A stretch of DNA of 15,190 nt from an uncultured Klebsiella sp. (GCA_902490055.1 CABUCP010000020.1:1-15190); one strand, 5' to 3'. Positions 1 to 7,864 are shown, numbered from the stretch's first letter. Translations and numbers: made by a program. The notes: a model not told the origin generated them from the letters alone.

Positions 1-23
1 CCGCTTTCAGGCACTGTGCTTTA

Positions 24-51
24 TTAACGTTCAGCCTAAAGAGTCTATATT
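24..51 (+). promoter_or_regulatory. Possible dlhH promoter
   Basis: The 88 bases before dlhH are AT-richer than the flanking coding DNA. A TTAACG box (24-29, 4/6 to the -35 consensus) and a TATATT box (46-51, 5/6 to the -10 consensus) lie 16 bases apart. In E. coli the gene on the far side, divergent from dlhH (ysgA), is udp, so this stretch is probably one half of a shared control region cut by the window edge. No clear CRP or CytR site is visible in the part present. This is a motif-level call only. Confidence 0.3.
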
Positions 52-88
52 TATCGATGCGCTAATAAATAAGGGTACGGAGAATACC

Positions 89-901
89 ATGACCACAACC
101 AAGCAACCCGGATTCGCACCTGCAGCCTCGCCGCACGCCTCTACCGCCGTCCATACGCCGGAAGAGCACATTACCGCCGGAGAAACCTCGATCCCATCGC
201 AGGGCGAGAATATGCCGGCCTATCACGCCCGCCCGAAAAACGCCGACGGCCCGCTGCCGATCGTTATCGTGGTACAGGAAATTTTCGGCGTGCATGAACA
301 TATTCGCGATCTCTGCCGCCGCCTGGCGCAAGAGGGCTATCTGGCCATCGCCCCAGAGCTCTACTTCCGCCAGGGCGATCCTAATGAGTACAACGATATT
401 CCCACCCTGTTTAAAGAGCTGGTCACTAAAGTGCCAGACGCGCAGGTACTGGCGGATCTCGACCATGTCGCCAGTTGGGCGGCGCGCCACGGCGGCGATG
501 CTCATCGGCTGCTGATCACCGGTTTCTGCTGGGGCGGGCGCATTACCTGGCTGTATGCCGCGCATAACCCGCAGTTGAAGGCAGGCGTCGCCTGGTATGG
601 CAAACTGGTGGGTGAAAAATCGCTGAATTCGCCGAAGTATCCGGTAGATATCGCCGTCGATCTCAACGCGCCGGTGCTTGGCCTGTACGGCGCTAAAGAC
701 GCCAGCATTCCACAGGATAGCGTCGAGACCATGCGCCAGGCGCTGCGAGCGGCCAACGCTAATGCCGAGATCGTGGTGTATCCCGAGGCCGATCACGCTT
801 TTAACGCCGACTATCGCGCCAGCTATCACGAAGAGTCAGCCAAAGACGGCTGGCAGCGGATGCTGGCCTGGTTTGCGCAGTACGGCGGTAAAAAAGGCTA
901 A
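89..901 (+). CDS. dlhH: Dienelactone hydrolase family protein (DlhH/YsgA)
   Basis: A 270-residue alpha/beta hydrolase of the dienelactone hydrolase family, cytoplasmic, close in length to E. coli YsgA (271). The catalytic triad expected for the family is visible: nucleophile Cys147 in GFCWGG, Asp204 in LYGAKDASIP and His236 in ADHAFNADYR. The family's conserved Glu sits at position 64 in VVQEIFGVHEH. Dienelactone hydrolases open the lactone ring of 4-carboxymethylenebut-2-en-4-olide in chlorocatechol degradation. The enterobacterial copy stands alone without catechol genes, so its natural substrate is unknown. The start is supported by a CGGAG ribosome-binding site at 78-82, six bases before the ATG. 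It is convergent with metE and shares a terminator with it. Identification of the family is very secure; physiological role is not. Confidence 0.95.
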   Translation: MTTTKQPGFAPAASPHASTAVHTPEEHITAGETSIPSQGENMPAYHARPKNADGPLPIVIVVQEIFGVHEHIRDLCRRLAQEGYLAIAPELYFRQGDPNEYNDIPTLFKELVTKVPDAQVLADLDHVASWAARHGGDAHRLLITGFCWGGRITWLYAAHNPQLKAGVAWYGKLVGEKSLNSPKYPVDIAVDLNAPVLGLYGAKDASIPQDSVETMRQALRAANANAEIVVYPEADHAFNADYRASYHEESAKDGWQRMLAWFAQYGGKKG

Positions 902-916
902 CCCGCCTGATGCATG

Positions 917-950
917 AAAAAGAGGAGGCCATGGCCTCCTCTGTTGTTTT
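917..950. terminator. Bidirectional terminator between dlhH and metE
   Basis: A perfect 22-base palindrome (921-942, AGAGGAGGCC mirrored around a central AT) has an A-run on its left (917-921) and a T-rich tail on its right (943-950). Read leftwards, as metE mRNA, it gives a GC-rich stem followed by five U residues. Read rightwards, as dlhH mRNA, the tail is GUUGUUUU. It therefore fits a Rho-independent terminator for both convergent genes, stronger for metE. Confidence 0.85.
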
Positions 951-961
951 CCGCGTCGCTA

Positions 962-3226
962 TCAGGCGGATTCGCGCAGATTCTGCGCCGCTTGCACCAT
1001 ATTCGCCAACGCGGCGCGAGTTTCCGGCCAGCCGCGGGTTTTCAGGCCGCAGTCCGGGTTAACCCACAGACGCTCCGCCGGGATACGCTGGGCGGCTTTC
1101 TCCAGCAGCGCTTCAATCCATTCCACGCTCGGTACGTTTGGCGAGTGGATATCGTACACGCCAGGGCCAATTTCGTTCGGGTACTCGAACTCTTCGAACG
1201 ATTCCAGCAGTTCCATGTCGGAACGCGAGGTTTCAATGGTGATCACATCGGCATCCAGCGCAGCGATGGAGTCCATGATGTCATTGAACTCGCAATAACA
1301 CATGTGGGTATGGATCTGAGTGTCATCCTTAGCAACCGCCGCGTTGATGCGGAAGGCCTCGACGCCCCACTGCAGATAAGCATCCCAATCGCTGCGTTTT
1401 AGCGGCAGCCCTTCGCGCAGCGCCGGTTCATCAATCTGGATGATGCCGATTCCCGCCGCTTCCAGATCCGCGACTTCATCGCGCAGCGCCAGCGCAATCT
1501 GCTTCGCGATGGTTTCACGGCTGACGTCTTCGCGCGGGAAGGACCAGCACAGGATGGTCACCGGACCGGTTAACATACCTTTTACCGGCTTGTCGGTGAG
1601 AGACTGCGCATACTTCGCCCATTCAACGGTAATCGCTTGCGGGCGACTGACATCGCCAATAACAACCGGCGGCTTCACGCAGCGGGAACCGTAGCTCTGC
1701 ACCCAGCCATTTTGTGTGAAGATGAAACCGTCCAGATGCTCGCCGAAGTACTCCACCATGTCATTACGCTCGGCTTCACCGTGCACCAGCACGTCTAAAC
1801 CTAAACGCTCCTGCTCGACGATCGCCTGCTTGATATGTTCCGCAATACCGATCCGGTAATTGTTGGCGTCGAGATTACCCTTCTTGAAATCCAGACGCAG
1901 ACCGCGAATTTCGGTCGTTTGCGGGAAGGAACCGATCGTCGTTGTCGGCCATGCCGGTAGGTTAAAACGGTTACGCTGCGCCTGCGCGCGCTCGGCATAA
2001 GGACTGGCGCGCTGGCTATCCTGCGCGGCGATCGCCGCCAGCCGTTTTTCCACCGCCGCGTTGTGTACGCGGGTAGAATGACGGCGGGCCTGGATTGGCG
2101 CGCTCCACGCTTCGATCGCGGCAGTATCGCCGCTGTTCAGCGCATCGCGCAGCAGCGCCAGCTCGCCGCACTTCTGCAGGGCGAAAGCGAACCAGCTCTT
2201 CACCTCTGCATCGAGACGGGTCTCTACGCTCAGATCGATCGGACTATGCAACAGCGAGCAGGATGAAGCGATCCACAGCGCACGTTTACCGACGATCGCT
2301 TTAATTTGCGCATATTTTTCCGTTAAATCGGCACGCCAGACGTTGCGGCCGTTGATCAGACCCGCAGACAACAGCCAGCCGGCCGGCAGACGTTTATGCA
2401 GTTCGACAACATCATCTTTGCCGTGAACCAGATCGACGTGCAGCCCCTGCACCGGCAGCGCGGTGATGGTGTCGATGTTGGCGCTGATCCCTTCAAAATA
2501 GGTCGTCAGCAGCAGTTTGACCTGACCCTGCAAGGCGTCATAAGCCGGTTTAAAGGCCTCGAGCCACGCTTGCGGCAATTCCAGCACCAGCGCCGGTTCA
2601 TCAATCTGCACCCACTCGATGCCGCGCTTCGCTAGTTCGGCCAGTACCTGCTGATAAACAGGCAGGATGTCGTTGAGCAGGCTGAGGCGGTCAAACTGTT
2701 CGCCTTTTACTTTGCCCAGCCACAGATAGGTTACCGGCCCCAGCAGCACTGGCTTAACCTTGTGGCCCAGCGCCAGCGCTTCGTCCACTTCATCGAGCAG
2801 TTGGGTCCAGGTCAGCTTGAACTGCTGGCCTTGCACAAATTCCGGCACCATGTAGTGGTAGTTGGTGTTGAACCACTTAGTCATTTCCGCCGCGGCGGCC
2901 GGTTCACCGGTTGGCGCACGGCCGCGACCAATGCGGAACAGGGTATCGATATCGATGGAGCCGTCTTTGTTCTGATGACGAGCCGGCACGTTGCCCAAAA
3001 GCAAGCTGGTAGTCAGAACATGGTCGTACCAGGCGAAATCGCCAACCGGTAGCAGATCAACGCCCGCTTGTTTCTGCTGCTCCCAATGGCGGGCGCGCAG
3101 CTCACGGCCTACCGCTAGCAGCTCTTCACGCGTGGCGTTACCCGCCCAGTAGCTCTCTTGCGCTTTTTTCAGCTCGCGGCGAAGACCAACGCGAGGAAAA
3201 CCGAGGGTGTGATTGATAATGGTCAT
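962..3226 (-). CDS. metE: Cobalamin-independent methionine synthase MetE
   Basis: 5-methyltetrahydropteroyltriglutamate-homocysteine S-methyltransferase, which transfers a methyl group directly from methyltetrahydrofolate to homocysteine in the last step of methionine synthesis. The protein has 754 residues (E. coli 753) and the family's two-barrel layout. All zinc ligands are present at the E. coli positions: His641 and Cys643 in THMCYC, Glu665 in VITIETSRS, and Cys726 in [13 protein letters not shown]. Asp599 in [10 protein letters not shown] and His694 in DIHSPN also match conserved active-site residues. The ATG is preceded by AGAGGA on the minus strand. It is transcribed away from metR, and the inferred promoter lies about 170 bases upstream of the ATG beyond an ERIC element. 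Expected regulation is repression by MetJ and activation by MetR with homocysteine. Nothing is truncated. Confidence 0.99.
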   Translation of the reverse strand: MTIINHTLGFPRVGLRRELKKAQESYWAGNATREELLAVGRELRARHWEQQKQAGVDLLPVGDFAWYDHVLTTSLLLGNVPARHQNKDGSIDIDTLFRIGRGRAPTGEPAAAAEMTKWFNTNYHYMVPEFVQGQQFKLTWTQLLDEVDEALALGHKVKPVLLGPVTYLWLGKVKGEQFDRLSLLNDILPVYQQVLAELAKRGIEWVQIDEPALVLELPQAWLEAFKPAYDALQGQVKLLLTTYFEGISANIDTITALPVQGLHVDLVHGKDDVVELHKRLPAGWLLSAGLINGRNVWRADLTEKYAQIKAIVGKRALWIASSCSLLHSPIDLSVETRLDAEVKSWFAFALQKCGELALLRDALNSGDTAAIEAWSAPIQARRHSTRVHNAAVEKRLAAIAAQDSQRASPYAERAQAQRNRFNLPAWPTTTIGSFPQTTEIRGLRLDFKKGNLDANNYRIGIAEHIKQAIVEQERLGLDVLVHGEAERNDMVEYFGEHLDGFIFTQNGWVQSYGSRCVKPPVVIGDVSRPQAITVEWAKYAQSLTDKPVKGMLTGPVTILCWSFPREDVSRETIAKQIALALRDEVADLEAAGIGIIQIDEPALREGLPLKRSDWDAYLQWGVEAFRINAAVAKDDTQIHTHMCYCEFNDIMDSIAALDADVITIETSRSDMELLESFEEFEYPNEIGPGVYDIHSPNVPSVEWIEALLEKAAQRIPAERLWVNPDCGLKTRGWPETRAALANMVQAAQNLRESA

Positions 3227-3248
3227 GTGTTCTTCCTCTAATTAATTA

Positions 3249-3376
3249 TTAATCCAAAGGATTTTGTATTTAGGGAAGGCGGCAAGTTTGCTCATCCCCA
3301 GGAGCTTACTGAAGTAAGTGACTGGGGTGAGCGAACGCAGCCAACGCACCATAAATTCAAAAGACGAAGGATTTTA
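3249..3376. repeat. ERIC element (enterobacterial repetitive intergenic consensus)
   Basis: The core reads CCCCAGGAGCTTAC, a short spacer, then GTAAGTGACTGGGGTGAGCG, which includes the binding sequence of the standard ERIC2 typing primer without mismatch. Outer parts also follow the consensus (GGAAGGCGGCAAG on the left, CGCAGCCAACGCAC on the right). The ends are more diverged. My estimated length of about 128 bases agrees with the full-length 127-base form. The element is a long imperfect inverted repeat and would fold into a hairpin when transcribed. It occupies more than half of the 236-base metE-metR intergenic region, on the metE side. The exact end points are uncertain by several bases. 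Confidence 0.93.
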
Positions 3377-3399
3377 GCCATCCAGATGTTTACACATCC
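3376..3399. promoter_or_regulatory. Tandem met boxes (MetJ operator)
   Basis: Three adjoining octamers, AGCCATCC, AGATGTTT and ACACATCC, match the MetJ met-box consensus AGACGTCT at 5, 6 and 5 of 8 positions. MetJ with S-adenosylmethionine binds such arrays cooperatively, at least two boxes being needed. The array covers the inferred metE transcription start and overlaps the inferred metR -35 box, so one operator could repress both genes. It abuts the right end of the ERIC element. Confidence 0.7.
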
Positions 3400-3417
3400 A
3401 TAATTGGCGGTTACTGT
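3389..3417 (+). promoter_or_regulatory. Candidate metR promoter
   Basis: TTTACA (3389-3394, 5/6) and TACTGT (3412-3417, retaining the key T, A and final T) are 17 bases apart. The -35 box lies within the met boxes and the two promoters of metR and metE overlap. A better -10 look-alike, TATATT at 3417-3422, has no -35 partner at a usual distance except this one at 22 bases. Confidence 0.4.
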
Positions 3418-3428
3418 ATATTCCTCAA
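3400..3428 (-). promoter_or_regulatory. Candidate metE promoter
   Basis: On the minus strand TTGAGG (3423-3428) is followed after 17 bases by AATTAT (3400-3405), each 4/6 to sigma-70 consensus. Weak boxes fit a promoter that depends on an activator, here MetR bound just upstream. The start point would fall near 3393, inside the met boxes, leaving a leader of about 165 nucleotides that contains the ERIC element. Confidence 0.5.
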
Positions 3429-3429
3429 G

Positions 3430-3463
3430 CGCAAATTATTCATGCCGAAGTGAAGGACATTCA
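3430..3463. promoter_or_regulatory. Two MetR binding sites
   Basis: 3451-3463 is a perfect match to the MetR consensus TGAA-N5-TTCA. 3430-3442 is a weaker copy (CGCA-N5-TTCA, 6 of 8 fixed positions). Their start points are 21 bases apart, two helical turns, so bound dimers would face the same side of the DNA. The weaker site adjoins the inferred metE -35 box, as expected for activation. The strong site covers the metR Shine-Dalgarno sequence and the first base of its ATG. Confidence 0.75.
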
Positions 3464-4416
3464 TGATCGAGATTAAACACCTGAAAACGCTACAGGCGTT
3501 ACGGAACAGCGGCTCGCTGGCGGGCGCGGCGGCAGCCCTGCATCAAACCCAGTCAGCCCTGTCCCACCAGTTCAGCGATCTGGAACAGCGCCTTGGCTTC
3601 CGGCTGTTTGTGCGTAAAAGCCAGCCGCTGCGCTTCACGCCGCAGGGGGAAATTCTGCTGCAGTTGGCCAACCAAGTGCTGCCGCAGATCGCCCGCGCGC
3701 TGCAGGACTGTAATGAACCACAGCAAACCCGTCTGCGGCTGGCGATTGAGTGCCATAGCTGCATTCAATGGCTGACCCCGGCGCTGGAGAGCTTTCGCGC
3801 CCGCTGGCCGCTGGTGGAAGTTGATTTTCAGTCCGGCGTCACCTTTGATCCTCAGCCTGCCCTGCAGCAGGGCGAGCTGGATCTGGTGATGACCTCAGAC
3901 ATCCTGCCGCGTAGCGGCCTGCACTATTCGCCGATGTTTGACTATGAAGTTCGCCTGGTGCTGGCGCCGGAACATCCGTTGGCGGCGAAGACGCGCATCT
4001 CCCCGGAGGATCTGGCCTCGGAAACGCTATTGATTTATCCGGTACAGCGCGGGCGGCTGGATATCTGGCGCCACTTCCTGCAGCCGGCGGGGATCAGCCC
4101 GCAGTTGAAAAGCGTCGATAATACGCTGCTGCTGATTCAAATGGTTGCCGCGCGGATGGGCATTGCCGCCCTGCCGCATTGGGTGGTAGAAAGTTTTGAA
4201 CGCCAGGGTTTGATTGTCACCAAAACCCTGGGTGAGGGACTATGGAGCCGGCTGTATGCCGCGGTGCGCGATGGCGAGCAGCGTCAGCCGGTGACTGACG
4301 CGTTTATTCGCTCAGCGCGGAACCACGCTTGCGATCATTTGCCGTTTGTGCGGAGTGCGGAGCGACCCAGCGGCGATGGACCCATAGCGAAGCCAGGATT
4401 ACCAGCGCGCCAATAA
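3463..4416 (+). CDS. metR: LysR-type regulator MetR
   Basis: Transcriptional activator of methionine genes (metE, metH and others), using homocysteine as co-effector. At 317 residues it equals E. coli MetR. The N-terminal winged helix-turn-helix is plain (about residues 17-50, [20 protein letters not shown] followed by the usual [13 protein letters not shown]). It is followed by a LysR substrate-binding domain to about residue 295. The ATG has GAAGGA five bases upstream (3452-3457), itself inside a perfect MetR site, so MetR binding could affect its own expression. The gene is divergent from metE, as in E. coli. Its last 113 bases overlap the end of bioP on the other strand. The C-terminal tail that makes the overlap closely resembles that of E. 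coli, so it is not a readthrough artefact. Confidence 0.98.
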   Translation: MIEIKHLKTLQALRNSGSLAGAAAALHQTQSALSHQFSDLEQRLGFRLFVRKSQPLRFTPQGEILLQLANQVLPQIARALQDCNEPQQTRLRLAIECHSCIQWLTPALESFRARWPLVEVDFQSGVTFDPQPALQQGELDLVMTSDILPRSGLHYSPMFDYEVRLVLAPEHPLAAKTRISPEDLASETLLIYPVQRGRLDIWRHFLQPAGISPQLKSVDNTLLLIQMVAARMGIAALPHWVVESFERQGLIVTKTLGEGLWSRLYAAVRDGEQRQPVTDAFIRSARNHACDHLPFVRSAERPSGDGPIAKPGLPARQ

Positions 4417-5212
4417 TAAAGCTCGGCCAGTGGGGCTGCTCCTGCCAGATGGCCAGATTAACCAGCAGCCCGGCGGGGACATGGACGTTATTCATGATTC
4501 CCAGCGTACCGGCATCCACCTGCGTCGCGCCGTAGTTCCACATGAAGTAGCCCAAACCGGAAGCGACAACCCCCAGCCAAATCAGAATACCCCACTGCAG
4601 GCCGGTGGTCGGTAGCCTCTGCGGATTGCCCAACATAAACCACGCAGCGACCGCCACAAGGAACGCGCCGGCGTAGAACCATGCAAAGGCATTGTGCTGC
4701 GGCATCGGGCGCACTTCCATCAGGCGTTTGTAGCCCACCATGCCGATGGCAAAACAGATGTTCGACAGCTGCACCAACAGTAACCCGGTCCAGAAATGAT
4801 CGCTGACTTTGTCATAGCGAATAATCGCCGCCCCCACTACCGCTAATCCAGCGCTGAGCAGATAACCCCAGCGAAGCTTACGTCCGCTCAGCAGATCGTA
4901 AATCAGCGTGATGTACAGCGGAGTAAAGACGGTAAACAGCAGGAACTCCGAGACCGTCAGGTAGAGATAGGCGCGGAAAGCCAACAAATACATAATGCCA
5001 AGCTGCATCGCCCCCACCAGCATATAAAGCACGATGGTGCGTGGCGACTGACCGCGCGTACGCAGGAAAGGCAAGAACACCAGCGCCGCCAGGCCCACGC
5101 GCATCAGCACGGAGAAATAGCTATCGACGCTACCGGCAAGGTATTCGCCAATCAGGCTAAAAGAAAAGGCCCACAGGATAGTGGTGATAATTAATAGCGC
5201 CACAATGGTCAT
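4304..5212 (-). CDS. bioP: Biotin transporter BioP (YigM), EamA/DMT family
   Basis: Inner-membrane protein of the drug/metabolite transporter superfamily. The E. coli homologue YigM is an energy-independent biotin importer. The sequence is hydrophobic throughout with about ten membrane segments, two EamA repeats, and blocks shared with E. coli such as [25 protein letters not shown] and [15 protein letters not shown]. The 302-residue reading starts at the ATG at 5210-5212. The 299-residue E. coli protein corresponds to a GTG start at 5201-5203 (residue 4). Neither has a strong ribosome-binding site, so the start is uncertain by three codons. It lies 79 bases downstream of yigL on the same strand, but a -10-like TACAAT (5234-5239) and a dyad in the gap suggest its own promoter. 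Its 3' end overlaps metR antisense. Confidence 0.95.
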   Translation of the reverse strand: MTIVALLIITTILWAFSFSLIGEYLAGSVDSYFSVLMRVGLAALVFLPFLRTRGQSPRTIVLYMLVGAMQLGIMYLLAFRAYLYLTVSEFLLFTVFTPLYITLIYDLLSGRKLRWGYLLSAGLAVVGAAIIRYDKVSDHFWTGLLLVQLSNICFAIGMVGYKRLMEVRPMPQHNAFAWFYAGAFLVAVAAWFMLGNPQRLPTTGLQWGILIWLGVVASGLGYFMWNYGATQVDAGTLGIMNNVHVPAGLLVNLAIWQEQPHWPSFIIGALVILASLWVHRRWVAPHSAQTANDRKRGSALSE

Positions 5213-5233
5213 CTCATTGGATAAAGAACACGC

Positions 5234-5285
5234 ATTGTAGCGGAGAGCGAGGTTGACGACTGGCCAGTTATTAGTCAGTCGTCAA
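5234..5285 (-). promoter_or_regulatory. Candidate bioP promoter with operator-like dyad
   Basis: TACAAT (5234-5239, minus strand, 5/6) is a plausible -10 box. Upstream lies a perfect inverted repeat, TTGACGACTG (5253-5262) and CAGTCGTCAA (5276-5285). Counted as nine-base arms with a 15-base gap, it has the geometry of BirA operators (TTGTAAACC, 15-16 bases, GGTTTACAA), but only 5 of 9 bases agree in each arm. It would cover the -35 region. A terminator for yigL is unlikely because no T-run follows on the minus strand. The BirA assignment is inference. Confidence 0.4.
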
Positions 5286-5291
5286 TCTTGA

Positions 5292-6092
5292 TCAATCGAG
5301 GTACAGCTTACGCAGATAGTGCGGTACGGCATCATCGGCATTGCTGCCGATCACTTCCAGCTCCGGATGCAAATCCTTCAGCCGCTGATGGGCGTTAGCC
5401 ATAATGCAGCCTTTGCCGGCCATCGACAGCATCTCGGCGTCGTTCATGCCATCGCCAAAAGCAATGCAATCTTTGAGGCTGTGACCCAGCATTTTCGCCA
5501 CCGCCTCCAGCGCATGTCCCTTCGAAACACCGCCAGCCATCACTTCAAGGCAGGTCAGCGTGGAGAAACTCACGTTAACGCGATCGCCCCAGCGCGCGTT
5601 GATCGCCTGCTCCAGCGGCAGCAAATGTTCATGGTCTTCACAGGTGAAGAAGACCTTGCTCACGCCATCGGCATCCAGCTCGCCCGGTTCATAAAGTTTG
5701 TAGTTAAACACCGCTTCTTTGAAAAAGCGCATCTCTTCCGGACGGTGGCGGTTCATAAACCATTCATCTTCACGATAAACGTTGGTCACAATCTTCGCGT
5801 CGTGACGCACCATCTCAAACAGATCGTTGGCGATATCGCGGTCGAGGTTATGGGCGAAAATTTGCTGGCCTTCGCTATCGTGCACGCGGGCGCCGTTAGA
5901 GGTGATCATGTACGACTTGATACCGAGATTATCGCGGATCTGCCCAACGTCGATGTAGTGGCGGCCGGTGGCGAAAACAAAATTGATCCCGCGCGCGGTG
6001 AGCAGCTTCAGCGTCTCTTTGGCATATGGGGTCAGGAAATGGTCGGGGGAAAGCAGCGTGCCATCTAAATCAGACGCAACAACCTGGTACAT
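5292..6092 (-). CDS. yigL: HAD-superfamily phosphatase YigL (sugar phosphate / pyridoxal phosphate)
   Basis: A 266-residue Cof-type HAD phosphatase, the same length as E. coli YigL. All HAD motifs are present: motif I DLDGT (nucleophile Asp8, acid/base Asp10), motif II TSNG (64-67), motif III Lys191, and motif IV FGDGMND (Asp214, Asp218 for Mg2+). The large C2-type cap lies between motifs II and III. The enterobacterial enzyme dephosphorylates sugar phosphates and pyridoxal phosphate, and takes part in the response to sugar-phosphate stress. The ATG at 6090-6092 is preceded by AGAGG on the minus strand. It follows pldB by 44 bases, which indicates a dicistronic mRNA. In Salmonella the small RNA SgrS pairs within pldB and stabilises a yigL-containing fragment. 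The matching pairing site is visible here. Confidence 0.98.
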   Translation of the reverse strand: MYQVVASDLDGTLLSPDHFLTPYAKETLKLLTARGINFVFATGRHYIDVGQIRDNLGIKSYMITSNGARVHDSEGQQIFAHNLDRDIANDLFEMVRHDAKIVTNVYREDEWFMNRHRPEEMRFFKEAVFNYKLYEPGELDADGVSKVFFTCEDHEHLLPLEQAINARWGDRVNVSFSTLTCLEVMAGGVSKGHALEAVAKMLGHSLKDCIAFGDGMNDAEMLSMAGKGCIMANAHQRLKDLHPELEVIGSNADDAVPHYLRKLYLD

Positions 6093-6136
6093 AAAAAATT
6101 TAACCTCTAAGCAGGGCGACGAGATGTATCGTCGGA

Positions 6137-7129
6137 TTAAGTATGTCGATTAAAAAACTCGACGATGACATTTAGCGCGACTGAGCGCATAGCGTCCTTT
6201 TCGAAAAGGATCTCATGATATGCCCCTTCTATGACGAGCGGCTTATCGCCTTCACAAGGGTGCCCGGCGGCGGCGCGCAATTCACAATAGCGGTCGTGCA
6301 TCAGGTTATCGACCACCCGTTCATCTTGCGCCTGAATGAGCAGCGTCGGGGTCGTGTCTTGCTCGACGCCGGTTAATATCTCTTCACCGGCGAGGATACC
6401 TTCGCGCACCCAGTGATAAGTCGGCCCGCCGACGCGTAGCCGCGGATCGTCAGCATAAAAGCGCAGATTGCGGCGGTAGCGCTGGCGGCTGTGGGTCAGC
6501 ACGTTGAGCGAAAACGGCAGCGCTCGCCAGCGGCCGGTACCGATAGCATACTCTTCGCGAATGCGCTGATGGCCCTCAGCCCAGTCGAGAATATGGCGCA
6601 CCATCCAGTCCGGTAAACGCATGATGATGCCGAACATCGGCGCGCATAAAGCGATGGCGTCGCAATGCTGTCGGTGGCGCTGCAAAAACAGCGTGGCGAT
6701 CGCCCCGCCCATCGAGTGAGCGAGAATAAAACGTTTACGCCAGTGGCCGGGGATCACTTCCTGCTGCCAAAGCGCCGCCAGATCGTCAACATAATCGCTA
6801 AAACGCACAACGTGACCGCGGTGGGTATCGGACAGCAGTCGGCCCGAACGGCCCTGACCGCGGTGATCGATAATCATCACGTCAAAGCCGCTGTGGAACA
6901 GATCGTAGGCCAGTTCGGCATACTTCACGTAGCTTTCGATGCGCCCGGGGCAAATGACCACCAGCCGGTCGTTATTTGCGGCACAAAAGCGCACAAAGCG
7001 TACCGGAACTTTATCGACGCCCGTAAATTCAGCTTCTTCCCGCTGATGCCAGAAATCCGTCAGCGGCCCCATGGTAAAGGCCGCAAACGCGTTTTCTCGT
7101 GTGTCCCAGTCCTTTTGCTGCCCAAACAT
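6137..7129 (-). CDS. pldB: Lysophospholipase L2 PldB
   Basis: An alpha/beta hydrolase of 330 residues that removes the remaining acyl chain from lysophospholipids, mainly lysophosphatidylethanolamine, at the inner membrane. The nucleophile elbow is AHSMGG with Ser139. His305 in GAYHEILFEKDAMRS is the catalytic histidine, and Asp274 in RVVDN the likely acid. DHRGQGRSGR (88-97) is the block next to the oxyanion region. It is about ten residues shorter than the E. coli protein (340), because the stop comes right after FFNRHT. The E. coli tail is not conserved and the catalytic core is complete. It is the first gene of a pldB-yigL unit. The ATG at 7127-7129 has AGGGG about eleven bases upstream, a rather distant ribosome-binding site. 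It is divergent from rhtB. Confidence 0.97.
   Translation of the reverse strand: MFGQQKDWDTRENAFAAFTMGPLTDFWHQREEAEFTGVDKVPVRFVRFCAANNDRLVVICPGRIESYVKYAELAYDLFHSGFDVMIIDHRGQGRSGRLLSDTHRGHVVRFSDYVDDLAALWQQEVIPGHWRKRFILAHSMGGAIATLFLQRHRQHCDAIALCAPMFGIIMRLPDWMVRHILDWAEGHQRIREEYAIGTGRWRALPFSLNVLTHSRQRYRRNLRFYADDPRLRVGGPTYHWVREGILAGEEILTGVEQDTTPTLLIQAQDERVVDNLMHDRYCELRAAAGHPCEGDKPLVIEGAYHEILFEKDAMRSVALNVIVEFFNRHT
6175..6185 (-). promoter_or_regulatory. Likely SgrS small-RNA pairing site inside pldB
   Basis: The mRNA reads CUCAGUCGCGC within the codons for MRSVAL. As I recall the conserved SgrS seed region (GUGUGACUGAG), all eleven bases pair, nine by Watson-Crick and two by G-U. SgrS is known in Salmonella to pair in the 3' part of pldB in the pldB-yigL mRNA and so protect yigL from RNase E decay. 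Position and sequence fit this. The SgrS gene itself is outside the window. Confidence 0.65.
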
Positions 7130-7188
7130 CGGGTTTACACCCCTGTTAACCGCTGAAAATCGTTTTTTTGTCGCACATCACACAATGC

Positions 7189-7211
7189 TGATGCAATAGC
7201 GTATTGTGGCA
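7189..7211 (+). promoter_or_regulatory. Operator-like dyad before rhtB
   Basis: TGATGCAATA (7189-7198), spacer GCG, and TATTGTGGCA (7202-7211) form a 23-base dyad matching at 7 of 10 symmetric positions, including a perfect CAATA/TATTG core. It sits just upstream of the rhtB ribosome-binding site and partly overlaps a weak -10-like CATAAA (7210-7215). It could be an operator for rhtB. No known regulator motif is recognised. Confidence 0.3.
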
Positions 7212-7238
7212 TAAAAATAGACAATCAGGGAGATTCTC

Positions 7239-7859
7239 ATGACCTTCGAGTGGTGGTTCGCTTATCTGCTGACATCAATTATTCTCAGCCTGTCGCCGGG
7301 TTCCGGGGCGATTAATACCATGACCACATCCATCAATCACGGCTATCGCGGCGCGGCGGCGTCTATCGCTGGCCTGCAAACCGGTCTGGCCATTCACATT
7401 GTGCTGGTCGGCGTCGGTTTGGGCACCCTCTTCTCACGCTCGGTGCTGGCCTTCGAAGTGTTGAAATGGGCGGGCGCGGCCTATCTTATCTGGCTGGGGA
7501 TCCAGCAGTGGCGGGCGGCGGGCTCCATCGACCTGAATACGCTAGCCCGAACTCAAAGCCGCGGTAAGCTGTATAAACGCGCGGTGTTCGTCAACCTCAC
7601 CAACCCAAAAAGCATCGTCTTCCTCGCCGCCCTGTTCCCGCAGTTCATCGTGCCGCATCAGCCTCAGGTGATGCAGTACCTGGTGCTCGGCGTCACCACC
7701 ATCGTGGTTGATATCATTGTGATGATCGGTTACGCGACGCTGGCACAGCGTATTGCGGCCTGGATTAAAGGGCCGAAGCAGATGAAGGCGCTGAATAAAG
7801 TCTTCGGTTCGCTGTTTATGCTGGTGGGCGCATTGCTCGCTTCGGCCCGTCATGCCTGA
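7239..7859 (+). CDS. rhtB: Homoserine/homoserine-lactone exporter RhtB
   Basis: A 206-residue inner-membrane protein of the LysE/RhtB amino-acid exporter family, the same length as E. coli RhtB and nearly identical through most of the sequence. RhtB exports homoserine and related compounds by proton antiport. About six hydrophobic segments are visible (near residues 5-20, 42-62, 68-87, 116-133, 145-167, 186-202). The family motif SPGSGAINT is at 19-27, and NLTNPKS, which precedes the fourth segment, is at 119-125. The start is supported by AGGGAG six bases before the ATG. It is divergent from pldB and convergent with the sister exporter rhtC, the E. coli arrangement. Here an rpn gene separates the two exporters. 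Confidence 0.98.
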   Translation: MTFEWWFAYLLTSIILSLSPGSGAINTMTTSINHGYRGAAASIAGLQTGLAIHIVLVGVGLGTLFSRSVLAFEVLKWAGAAYLIWLGIQQWRAAGSIDLNTLARTQSRGKLYKRAVFVNLTNPKSIVFLAALFPQFIVPHQPQVMQYLVLGVTTIVVDIIVMIGYATLAQRIAAWIKGPKQMKALNKVFGSLFMLVGALLASARHA

Positions 7860-7864
7860 ATACC

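Noticed and set aside
62..829. 255-codon minus-strand frame opposite dlhH
   Set aside because: Antisense shadow; dlhH on the plus strand has a full catalytic triad and a good ribosome-binding site.
914..1402. 162-codon plus-strand frame over the terminator and the metE end
   Set aside because: It runs through a terminator hairpin and opposite zinc-ligand codons of metE; no family resemblance.
5319..6068. Long open frame (249 codons) on the plus strand opposite yigL
   Set aside because: It is a shadow of yigL: no ribosome-binding site, His/Val-rich composition typical of antisense readings, and yigL has all HAD motifs.
7130..7145. GGTTTACA next to the pldB start as a BirA half-site
   Set aside because: Only one half is present without a partner at operator spacing; chance match.
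7169..7186. CRP-like sequence (ending ATCACA) between pldB and rhtB
   Set aside because: Only the right half resembles the CRP consensus; the left half has 3 of 5 matches.
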